DNA of 10,635 bases from contig CALJUK010000519.1 in the NCBI GenBank assembly GCA_937975745.1, positions 1 through 10,635 of the forward strand, given 5' to 3'. This document shows, piece by piece, positions 1 to 5,135 of the stretch (its first letter is position 1; each line of letters begins with the position of its first letter). The notes under the pieces are model-generated. The model did not search any database. It had not been told where the DNA came from and was given only the letters and a program-made list of their open reading frames with translations. Position numbers and translations under genes: made by a program. The DNA comes from an uncultured Planctomycetaceae bacterium. GTDB taxonomy: Bacteria; Planctomycetota; Planctomycetia; Planctomycetales; Planctomycetaceae.

Positions 1-103
1 GCTTGCGTCCGGTCTGTGGAACTGTGTTGCAGCCGCACCAGAATGCAGCCGTAATGGCGAGAATTGCGGCTGTGGCCACCGCTTTGTTGCTGGAGATCTT
101 CAT
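1..103 (-). CDS. Lipoprotein, probable M48-type metallopeptidase (N-terminal fragment)
   Basis: Only the first 34 codons are in the window; the gene runs off the left edge. The start is ATG at 101-103 on the minus strand, 7 bases after a strong purine-rich ribosome binding site (AAGGAAGAG). The peptide has a charged start (MKISSNK), a hydrophobic stretch at residues 8-22, and a cysteine at 25 preceded by Gly, then NTVPQTGRK. This fits a lipoprotein signal peptide with lipid attachment at Cys25, although Trp at the -3 position is unusual for a lipobox and Cys23 sits next to it. A mature N-terminus of the form C-x-TVP-x-TGR is typical of bacterial M48-family (Oma1-like) lipoprotein peptidases, which is why I suggest that family. 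The HExxH zinc site would lie outside the window, so the enzymatic call is inference. It is transcribed divergently from the thioredoxin-like gene. Confidence 0.6.
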   Translation of the reverse strand, partial: MKISSNKAVATAAILAITAAFWCGCNTVPQTGRK

Positions 104-392
104 CGTGCGTCTCTTCCTTGAGGGCGATGAACTTGATCCGAGTTGTTTGACCGTCTGCTCCCGCGCTCGAGCGTCCATGCCCAGGCCGCAGGCACATTGA
201 CAGCCAGCTTTGTCGTTATGGGGCGGGAGTTTATCGGCCAGGCAATATCGTCACAAGCCCAAATATACCAGCAGGAAGTGCCGATCGGCCGCGGAAAAAG
301 TCATCGGAAATGTGGTCCGCGTCGCCTTGCTGTCGTCGGCGCGGCGAAGTAGCCTGAAAAGGCGTTTCACGATTGTCCACCCGGGGAAAACA
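104..392. other. Divergent intergenic region, no gene recognised
   Basis: About 290 bases between the divergent lipoprotein and thioredoxin-like genes. Open frames cross it in both directions, but their translations are arginine-rich, low-hydrophobicity sequences that resemble no domain and have no convincing ribosome binding site. It must hold the promoters of both flanking genes. A TTGACA hexamer at 197-202 (plus) has no acceptable -10 box at normal spacing, and an AT-rich TATACC at 264-269 has no partner -35, so I do not call a promoter. Confidence 0.5.
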
Positions 393-740
393 ATGCCGGA
401 AACCTCAGATTCTCCCGCGATACCGCACCTGAATGACGTCGATTTCAACTTGGCCATTCAGGGGACTCCTGGGCCAGTTGTTGTCTGTTTCGAAGCTGCG
501 TGGTGTGCCGCCTGCCGAACTCAGGTGCGCGTTCTGCAGCCGTTGCTTCGCGAACGCGGCGCAAAGCTGACTTTTCGACGAGTCGACGTCGACCAGAGTC
601 CGCGGCCGGCGCAGCGGTTCGAAATCGTCAGTCTGCGGACACTGATCTGGTTCGAGCAGGGCCAACCGGTTTCGCGGTTGACTGGATTGCACGGGCGCGA
701 AGCCTCCGCCGCCTGGCTTGGACGGAAGGCTCGCGTCTGA
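393..740 (+). CDS. Thioredoxin-like protein with atypical active-site surroundings
   Basis: A 115-residue single-domain thioredoxin fold, close to normal thioredoxin length, with no signal peptide, so probably cytoplasmic. The redox motif is W37-C38-A39-A40-C41, in place of the usual WCGPC, followed by a VDVDQ strand (64-68) and LIWFEQGQPV (84-93), equivalent to the LLLFKNGEV strand. By my alignment to E. coli thioredoxin, three hallmark residues are replaced: the buried Asp26 by Cys32, the helix Pro40 by Arg46, and the cis-Pro76 by Arg82. Both cysteines remain, so thiol-disulfide or persulfide chemistry is possible, but the redox potential and partner binding are probably unusual. ATG 393 was chosen over an upstream start at 210 because the domain begins just after it, the intervening sequence is not protein-like, and a modest purine-rich site (GGGGA) lies 6 bases upstream. 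It converges with the lactonase gene, leaving 25 bases between stops. Confidence 0.8.
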   Translation: MPETSDSPAIPHLNDVDFNLAIQGTPGPVVVCFEAAWCAACRTQVRVLQPLLRERGAKLTFRRVDVDQSPRPAQRFEIVSLRTLIWFEQGQPVSRLTGLHGREASAAWLGRKARV

Positions 741-765
741 GTGGTCGGTTGAGGCTCCGGGTTGT

Positions 766-2016
766 CTAGCTTTCGGCCGGTAAGAGGAATTTTACACAGA
801 CTGGACTGGCCACTTTTCGCGAATGGCCAGTCGGCTGCAACACGCCTGTTTTGGCATCAATTCGAAAAACGTGGACCGAGTCCGATGCCTGGTTGGCAGC
901 GATGATGAACTTCCCCGTCGGGTCGATCTCGAAGTTCCTGGGGGTCTTGCCCAGCGTCGACTGATGCGAGATCAGCTTCAATCTGCCTGTTTCGGAATCA
1001 ATGGCGAACCCTGCGAGGCTGTCGTGTCCCCGGTTCGAGCCGTACAGAAATCGGCCGTCTGGTGTGACGCGGACTTCAGCGGTCGAGTTGTCTCCCTCGA
1101 AGTCCGCCGGCAGCGTGCTGATTGTCTCGATGGCGGTCAGTTTCCCGGCGTTCGAGTCGTATTCGAACGCGGTCACGGTGGAGGCCATTTCGTTGATGAC
1201 GTATGCGAACCGGCCGGAGGGATGAAACACGAAATGCCGGGGGCCCGATCCGGGGGGCACCTTGACGTAGGGAGGATTGTTGGGAGTCAGCGTGGCGGCG
1301 TCCGCATCGAAGCGGTAGATGACGACTTGATCCAGGCCAAGGTCCGCCACGAAGGCGTAGTGGTTCTGCGGATCGAGATTCACCGAATGGGCATGGGGAC
1401 CTTCTTGGCGCTGCGGATTGACGCTCGACCCCGTGTGCTGAATATTCGACTCAGCTTGCCACAACAGGCCGAAGTCGCTGATGGGGAGTGATGCGACCGT
1501 TCCTCCTCCGTAGCAGGCGACGAGCAGGGCCTTACCGTTCTTTGAAACCGAAACATGGCAGGGTCCGGCTCCACCGGATGGCTGTCGATTTAGCAACGAG
1601 AGCTGGCCCGTCTTGCGTTCGATCATGTGTGACGCCACACCACCCGTTGGCTTGCCGTTCTCGCCGGTGACTTCGCTGACAGAATAAAGGCGATTCTTGA
1701 TGGGGTCGATGGCCAGAAACGAGGGATTCGTCTCCTTTCCCGCCAAAACCGGTTCGGACAGGCTGCCATCGTCAAGCGACATGACAGCCGTGTAAATTCC
1801 CTCGCTCTTTCCACCTCGGGTGTACGTGCCGAAGTAGACACGCAGTTCTTTGGCATCCGACAAACTGCCGGTTTGGGCCGCGATTGTCGACACGGTCAAA
1901 CTCCTCGCTGATTGGGCTGCGTCGTTTCCGGCGGCCAGCTGAGATGAGGCAAAAAAGGTGGAAGCCATTCCGAATAGGGTCAGTCCAGCGATCGTGAGAC
2001 ACCGCGGCGTAGTCAT
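766..2016 (-). CDS. Secreted lactonase-family seven-bladed beta-propeller protein
   Basis: A 416-residue protein of the lactonase family (Pfam PF10282; relatives of cytoplasmic 6-phosphogluconolactonase Pgl/YkgB). A signal peptide spans about residues 1-29 (hydrophobic 8-23, likely cleavage near LAA/G), so this copy is exported. The propeller runs from VYFGTYTRG (60-68) to the C-terminus, with repeated strand units of the type GRFAYVINE-xxxTVTAFEYD. Family landmarks are GPCH (151-154), GPHAHSV (206-212) and GPRHFVFHP (258-266). Known relatives hydrolyse sugar lactones, but many planctomycete members are uncharacterised, so the substrate is unknown and a periplasmic sugar-lactone role is inference. 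ATG 2016 is preferred over an in-frame ATG at 2115 because it gives a proper signal peptide directly and has AGGAA 8 bases upstream; the extra 33 residues would be arginine-rich and precede the signal. The gene is divergent from the ArsR regulator. Confidence 0.88.
   Translation of the reverse strand: MTTPRCLTIAGLTLFGMASTFFASSQLAAGNDAAQSARSLTVSTIAAQTGSLSDAKELRVYFGTYTRGGKSEGIYTAVMSLDDGSLSEPVLAGKETNPSFLAIDPIKNRLYSVSEVTGENGKPTGGVASHMIERKTGQLSLLNRQPSGGAGPCHVSVSKNGKALLVACYGGGTVASLPISDFGLLWQAESNIQHTGSSVNPQRQEGPHAHSVNLDPQNHYAFVADLGLDQVVIYRFDADAATLTPNNPPYVKVPPGSGPRHFVFHPSGRFAYVINEMASTVTAFEYDSNAGKLTAIETISTLPADFEGDNSTAEVRVTPDGRFLYGSNRGHDSLAGFAIDSETGRLKLISHQSTLGKTPRNFEIDPTGKFIIAANQASDSVHVFRIDAKTGVLQPTGHSRKVASPVCVKFLLPAES
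804..832. repeat. 9-bp perfect inverted repeat near the convergent gene ends
   Basis: GACTGGCCA at 804-812 pairs perfectly with TGGCCAGTC at 824-832 around an 11-base spacer that contains TTCGCGAA. It lies inside the last codons of the lactonase gene and 64 bases past the stop of the thioredoxin-like gene. It could fold in transcripts from either strand and slow or end the thioredoxin-like transcript, but neither side has a T-tract, so it is not a standard intrinsic terminator. Confidence 0.4.
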
Positions 2017-2049
2017 GGAGCGAATTCCTGTCTTCCGGTTGCAAATGCC

Positions 2050-2083
2050 ACGGCCTGACGGGGGAACTCCCCTGCACGGCCGT
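2050..2083 (-). promoter_or_regulatory. Two-tier hairpin in the lactonase leader
   Basis: Outer arms ACGGCC (2050-2055) and GGCCGT (2078-2083) are perfectly complementary. Inside them GGGG (2061-2064) pairs with CCCC (2069-2072) around a 4-base loop, separated from the outer stem by a 5x5 internal loop. On the lactonase transcript this would sit about 34 to 67 bases upstream of the ATG. It may be an mRNA leader structure or a protein site; no riboswitch class is recognised. Confidence 0.3.
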
Positions 2084-2191
2084 CGGTTCAATAAATCGAT
2101 CTCCCGATTCCACACTGTTTGCCGTTCCGCCGCAAGTCCCTGTTAGCAGTGAATTTCCGCGGCCCACACTAAGTAAATTGAGAATAACTGA

Positions 2192-2219
2192 TTGACATGT
2201 CGTGAGGTATCGATATAAT
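2192..2219 (+). promoter_or_regulatory. Consensus sigma70 promoter of the arsR-rhodanese-PDO block
   Basis: The -35 box TTGACA (2192-2197) and -10 box TATAAT (2214-2219) both match consensus exactly, with a 16-bp spacer. The expected transcription start is near 2226, leaving a leader of about 20 bases before the ArsR ATG. Two 8-bp palindromes overlap the promoter: GACATGTC (2194-2201) on the -35 box and TATCGATA (2208-2215) reaching into the -10 box, with centres 14 bp apart. ATTGA also recurs at 2177, 2191 and 2218. Such overlap is what an autoregulating ArsR-type repressor would use, but the operator itself is inferred. Confidence 0.75.
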
Positions 2220-2245
2220 TGACTGTGCGAAGGGGAGACGCAGCA

Positions 2246-2569
2246 ATGGCTGAAAGCAAGTCTGAGTTGAAACTGATTGATCTGGAGGCCCTGGAGGCGG
2301 CCGCGGAGTGTTTGCGCGTGTTGGCTCATGCTCACCGGTTGCGGATCATCCAGATGCTCTTGGCGGGTCGCTACAGCGTAGGAGAACTGGCTGACGCGTG
2401 CGGAATCCAAAGCCATATGGCGTCGGAACATTTGCGATTGATGCAGCGTTGCGGGTTTTTGCGGGCCGAGAAGGAGGGGCGGTTTACCTATTACCGCGTC
2501 GAGGAAAAGCACCTGTCAAACATTATGGCCTGTATCGAAGACCGTTTTGGTTGTCAGCCGGCGAATTAA
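2246..2569 (+). CDS. ArsR/SmtB-family repressor, probable reactive-sulfur sensor
   Basis: A 107-residue winged helix-turn-helix regulator. Helix 1 covers about 13-26 (LEALEAAAECLRVL), followed by AHRLRIIQMLLAGRYSVGELADACGI (29-54), the recognition helix near SHMASEHLRLMQR (56-68), the beta wing FLRAEKEGRFTYYRV (71-85), and a C-terminal dimerisation helix (about 87-102). Cysteines are at 22, 52, 69, 96 and 103. The start is ATG 2246, with GGGGAG 8 bases upstream; an in-frame TTG at 2219 would lie within the -10 box and is rejected. It heads a block with a rhodanese and a persulfide dioxygenase fusion, so it probably represses them and is released by sulfide-derived persulfides. A metal or arsenic sensor is the alternative, but no CxC metal motif is seen. 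By alignment, the BigR/SqrR first sensor cysteine (BigR Cys42) falls on Gln36 here. Confidence 0.85.
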   Translation: MAESKSELKLIDLEALEAAAECLRVLAHAHRLRIIQMLLAGRYSVGELADACGIQSHMASEHLRLMQRCGFLRAEKEGRFTYYRVEEKHLSNIMACIEDRFGCQPAN

Positions 2570-2583
2570 CTTTCGGGTTCGAG
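2570..2583 (+). repeat. Copy 1 of a 14-bp exact direct repeat
   Basis: CTTTCGGGTTCGAG begins on the base after the ArsR stop codon and recurs exactly at 4977-4990, 78 bases past the stop of the MBL-rhodanese gene, so the two copies flank the rhodanese and fusion genes. An exact 14-mer repeat somewhere in a window this size is not very improbable by chance. Confidence 0.5.
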
Positions 2584-2626
2584 TTTCGAGTTCAAGTGTC
2601 GTCACGGGGACGGATCAGGTCGGTAG

Positions 2627-2646
2627 AACCAGTTTTAAAACCGGTT
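2627..2646. promoter_or_regulatory. 20-bp near-perfect palindrome, candidate operator
   Basis: AACCAGTTTTAAAACCGGTT has nine of ten symmetric base pairs complementary around a central TTTT/AAAA. It lies in the 181-base gap between the ArsR and rhodanese genes, 105 bases before the rhodanese start. Its size and AT-rich centre suit a dimeric HTH protein such as the adjacent ArsR regulator. No good -35/-10 pair is visible around it, and it lacks sequence similarity to the palindromes in the upstream promoter, so the binding protein is uncertain. Confidence 0.4.
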
Positions 2647-2750
2647 TCTGGCGAGTCTTTGGCCAGCGTTGGCAGGACGAAGACGAAGCACACAGAGGTT
2701 TTGGAACCGCTTCGAGAGCATTCGGCCGCGTGACATCAGGAGGACGTGAG

Positions 2751-3389
2751 ATGGTGGAAGTCATGGCAGTTCAGAAGACCACACCGAGTGAGTTAAAGAA
2801 GTTGTACGAAGCGGGTCAGGAAGTGGAGTTGATCGACGTGCGGACTCCGGCCGAGTTTCGCGAAGTGCATGTGGCGTTTGCCCGCAACGTGCCTCTCGAC
2901 CAGTTGGATCTGCGGCAGGCCAAGGAGGGCGTCGGCCAAGTCGAGGGGCAGCCGTTGTACGTCATCTGTAGATCGGGAAGCCGAGCAGAGAAGGCCTTCC
3001 AGGCGTTGATGAATGCGGGCTTATCGGCCGTGTACAACGTTGAGGGGGGGACGCTGGCCTGCGAGGCGCACGGCCTTCCCCTGGTCCGAGGCAAAAAGAC
3101 CATCTCGCTGGAACGTCAGGTGCGCATTGCAGCCGGCTCGCTAGTTCTTCTTGGCGTTGCCTTGGGTGCTCTCGTTCATCCGTATGCGTTGGGCTTGGCA
3201 GCCTTTGTGGGGGCCGGACTCGTCTTCGCAGGAGTTACCGACACGTGCGGAATGGCCATGGCATTGGCACGGATGCCATGGAACCAGGTGAAAGACGGCA
3301 ACGGAACCGGCAACGGAGGCCAGTGTGCGGCACCGTCCACGGGCAGTACAACGAAACCGCCTGCCGCGGGGGGATGTTGTTCCGGCTAG
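2751..3389 (+). CDS. Membrane-anchored rhodanese with DUF2892 domain (YgaP-like)
   Basis: A 212-residue sulfurtransferase. Residues 8-112 form a single rhodanese domain with LIDVRTPAEF (27-36) and active loop CRSGSR (73-78), where Cys73 would carry the persulfide. Residues 119-178 match the DUF2892 membrane module of E. coli YgaP: two hydrophobic segments (about 124-142 and 146-163) and the signature CGMAMALARMPWN (166-178). The catalytic domain should face the cytoplasm as in YgaP. It is longer than YgaP (about 174 residues) because of a Gly/Ser/Thr/Pro-rich tail with Cys192 and a terminal GGCCSG. The start ATG 2751 follows a full AGGAGGA site by 6 bases; a second ATG at 2763 is less well placed. 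An upstream open extension to 2547 overlaps the ArsR gene and is not protein-like. Between the ArsR repressor and the dioxygenase fusion, it likely accepts or relays sulfane sulfur at the membrane. Confidence 0.9.
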   Translation: MVEVMAVQKTTPSELKKLYEAGQEVELIDVRTPAEFREVHVAFARNVPLDQLDLRQAKEGVGQVEGQPLYVICRSGSRAEKAFQALMNAGLSAVYNVEGGTLACEAHGLPLVRGKKTISLERQVRIAAGSLVLLGVALGALVHPYALGLAAFVGAGLVFAGVTDTCGMAMALARMPWNQVKDGNGTGNGGQCAAPSTGSTTKPPAAGGCCSG

Positions 3390-3471
3390 GCGTTGCGTGA
3401 AACAAGTTCGGGGTCGGTTGAATGCGATTGCGGGCAATGAGTGTGATCCCCACGCTTTCAGGAGATGATTG

Positions 3472-4899
3472 ATGAAGATGAAACAGTACTATCTGGGATG
3501 CTTGGCACATGCGTCATACATGATCATGGATGACAAATCACAACTGGCGGCCGTTGTCGACCCGCAACGTGATATTGAACAATATCTGACTGACGCCGAA
3601 GCGGGTGGGTACCGAATCGCCTCGGTGTTTCTGACGCACTTTCATGCCGACTTCCTGGCCGGTCACATCGAATTGCGGGACCGAGTCGGGGCTCAGATCT
3701 ACCTGGGGGCCAAGGCGGAAGCGGAGTATGACTTCGTCCCGCTGAAGGACGGGGACAGTGTCGACTTCGGAGATGTCAAACTGACCGCGCTGGAAACGCC
3801 CGGCCACACTCCGGAAGGTATTTCGATTCTGGTTTACGACCTGTCCGTCAGCGACACCCATCCGCATGCGGTTCTGACTGGCGACACGCTGTTTATTGGT
3901 GATGTCGGTCGGCCGGATTTGCTGGCGTCGTTGGGAGCGAGTGCCGACGAATTGGCCGAGATGCTTTACGATTCGATTACGCAGAAGCTCGTGACATTGC
4001 CGGACGATACTCTGGTCTATCCGGCACATGGGGCCGGATCGTTGTGTGGCAAGAATCTCAGCGACGAGACCGTCTCGACAATTGGAGAGCAGAAGAAACT
4101 CAACTATGCCCTGCAACCGATGAGTCGGGAAGAGTTCAAGGCCATCGTCATGGCCGACCAGCCCGATGCTCCGGATTACTTTGCGTACGATGCCATCAAG
4201 AATCGGCAGGAACGCGCGACACTTGAGACGACAATGGCCGATTCGGTTCGACCGCTCGAACTGGACGAAATCCTCCGCAGGCAAAACCAGGGGGATCAAA
4301 TCCTCGATGTGCGCGACGGAAACGCATTCGCGGCCGCTCACTTGCGAGGGGCATTGAACGTCGGCTTGCGCGGCAAGTACGCGACCTGGGCGGGTACACT
4401 GCTGGATAAAGAACGGCCGATTGTTGTCATTGCTGAAGACGGGGATGAGAGCGAAGCCATTATGCGGTTGGGGCGAATTGGGTTCGACAATGCCGTCGGG
4501 TACTTGAACGAAGGGATGCGGGCTCTTGAGACACGCCCCGATTTAGTCGCCCGTACCGATCGAGTAACGGTTCCCGAGATGAAGAGGCTGCTCGAAAACA
4601 GAACCCCACCGGTCGTCGTCGATGTCCGCACAGCAAATGAACGCGAGGGTGGATTTATTCCTGGAAGCATCAACGTGCCGCTGAACGAACTACGCGAACG
4701 TGTGGACGACATTCCGCAGGGCCAGCCCTTGCTGCTGCACTGTGAAGGGGGCTACCGGTCCGCTATTGCAGCCAGCTTGCTGCAACAGGCGGGGCGGACC
4801 AATTTGCATGAACTGGTGGGGGGCTATCGGGCCTGGGCCATTGCCCAGCAGCCGGAAAAGACCGGCACAGTAAATGGCGTGAAACAGGCAACCTCATAA
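3472..4899 (+). CDS. CstB-like persulfide dioxygenase (MBL fold) fused to two rhodanese domains
   Basis: A 475-residue cytoplasmic fusion. Residues 1-250 are a metallo-beta-lactamase fold of the ETHE1/persulfide dioxygenase type: THFHAD (55-60), ETPGHTPEG (108-116), TGDTLFIGDVGRPDL (136-150) and YPAHG (183-187). Predicted mononuclear iron ligands are His56, His112 and Asp138, matching human ETHE1 His79, His135 and Asp154. Residues 260-355 are a rhodanese fold whose active-site Cys is missing (loop near AEDGDES, 321-327). Residues 364-460 are an active-type rhodanese with Cys424 in HCEGGYRS. MBL, pseudorhodanese, rhodanese is the order in Staphylococcus CstB, which oxidises persulfides to sulfite and can form thiosulfate. 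The start ATG 3472 has AGGAGA 6 bases upstream; an in-frame TTG just before it is ignored. It follows the membrane rhodanese by 82 bases without an obvious promoter, so co-transcription is likely. Confidence 0.92.
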   Translation: MKMKQYYLGCLAHASYMIMDDKSQLAAVVDPQRDIEQYLTDAEAGGYRIASVFLTHFHADFLAGHIELRDRVGAQIYLGAKAEAEYDFVPLKDGDSVDFGDVKLTALETPGHTPEGISILVYDLSVSDTHPHAVLTGDTLFIGDVGRPDLLASLGASADELAEMLYDSITQKLVTLPDDTLVYPAHGAGSLCGKNLSDETVSTIGEQKKLNYALQPMSREEFKAIVMADQPDAPDYFAYDAIKNRQERATLETTMADSVRPLELDEILRRQNQGDQILDVRDGNAFAAAHLRGALNVGLRGKYATWAGTLLDKERPIVVIAEDGDESEAIMRLGRIGFDNAVGYLNEGMRALETRPDLVARTDRVTVPEMKRLLENRTPPVVVDVRTANEREGGFIPGSINVPLNELRERVDDIPQGQPLLLHCEGGYRSAIAASLLQQAGRTNLHELVGGYRAWAIAQQPEKTGTVNGVKQATS

Positions 4900-4904
4900 C
4901 TGCT

Positions 4905-4949
4905 GAGAAGAACCTGGGCGGCCCAGTGGCATCTCCAGGCTTCTTGCTC
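4905..4949 (+). terminator. Weak terminator-like hairpin after the PDO-rhodanese gene
   Basis: AAGAACCTGG (4908-4917) pairs with CCAGGCTTCTT (4935-4945) with one bulged base, and three further outer pairs are possible with one more bulge. A competing small hairpin, CTGGG-CGG-CCCAG (4914-4926), lies within the same arms. It starts 5 bases after the stop codon, where a terminator is expected, but there is only a mixed CT run and no T-tract, so termination is tentative. Confidence 0.3.
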
Positions 4950-4976
4950 TCCACATGATGGGCTTGATCGGCACCC

Positions 4977-4990
4977 CTTTCGGGTTCGAG
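4977..4990 (+). repeat. Copy 2 of the 14-bp exact direct repeat
   Basis: Exact copy of CTTTCGGGTTCGAG found at 2570-2583. The GGTTCGAGACC context resembles a tRNA T-loop, but the stem does not close and there is no tRNA around it. Confidence 0.5.
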
Positions 4991-5135
4991 ACCGTCACCG
5001 CTCCCGAAGACCACGATGCGCACAGCGGACCTTTCCGTGTTGCCATGCCGTTTCTATGATTGCGGAAACCGTGGTTGGTTTGGTGCGAGACATCGGCGCG
5101 ACGTTCGATGGATGATTTTTGCGAGAGGATCGACG

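Noticed and set aside
197..222. TTGACA followed by a TATGGG as a promoter for the thioredoxin-like gene
   Set aside because: The spacing is 14 bp and the -10 match is poor.
823..1491. 222-codon open frame on the plus strand
   Set aside because: Antisense to the lactonase gene, whose propeller repeats clearly mark the coding strand.
2219..2245. TTG start giving a 116-residue ArsR protein
   Set aside because: The codon overlaps the -10 box and would precede the transcription start; ATG 2246 has a proper ribosome binding site.
2547..2750. N-terminal extension of the rhodanese protein
   Set aside because: Overlaps the end of the ArsR gene and encodes a basic, non-domain sequence; AGGAGGA just before ATG 2751 marks the true start.
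3538..4341. 267-codon open frame on the minus strand
   Set aside because: Antisense to the metallo-beta-lactamase fusion; the translation resembles no known fold.
4981..4995. tRNA T-arm-like sequence (GGGTTCGAGACC)
   Set aside because: Only two stem pairs form, and no acceptor, D or anticodon arms are present upstream.
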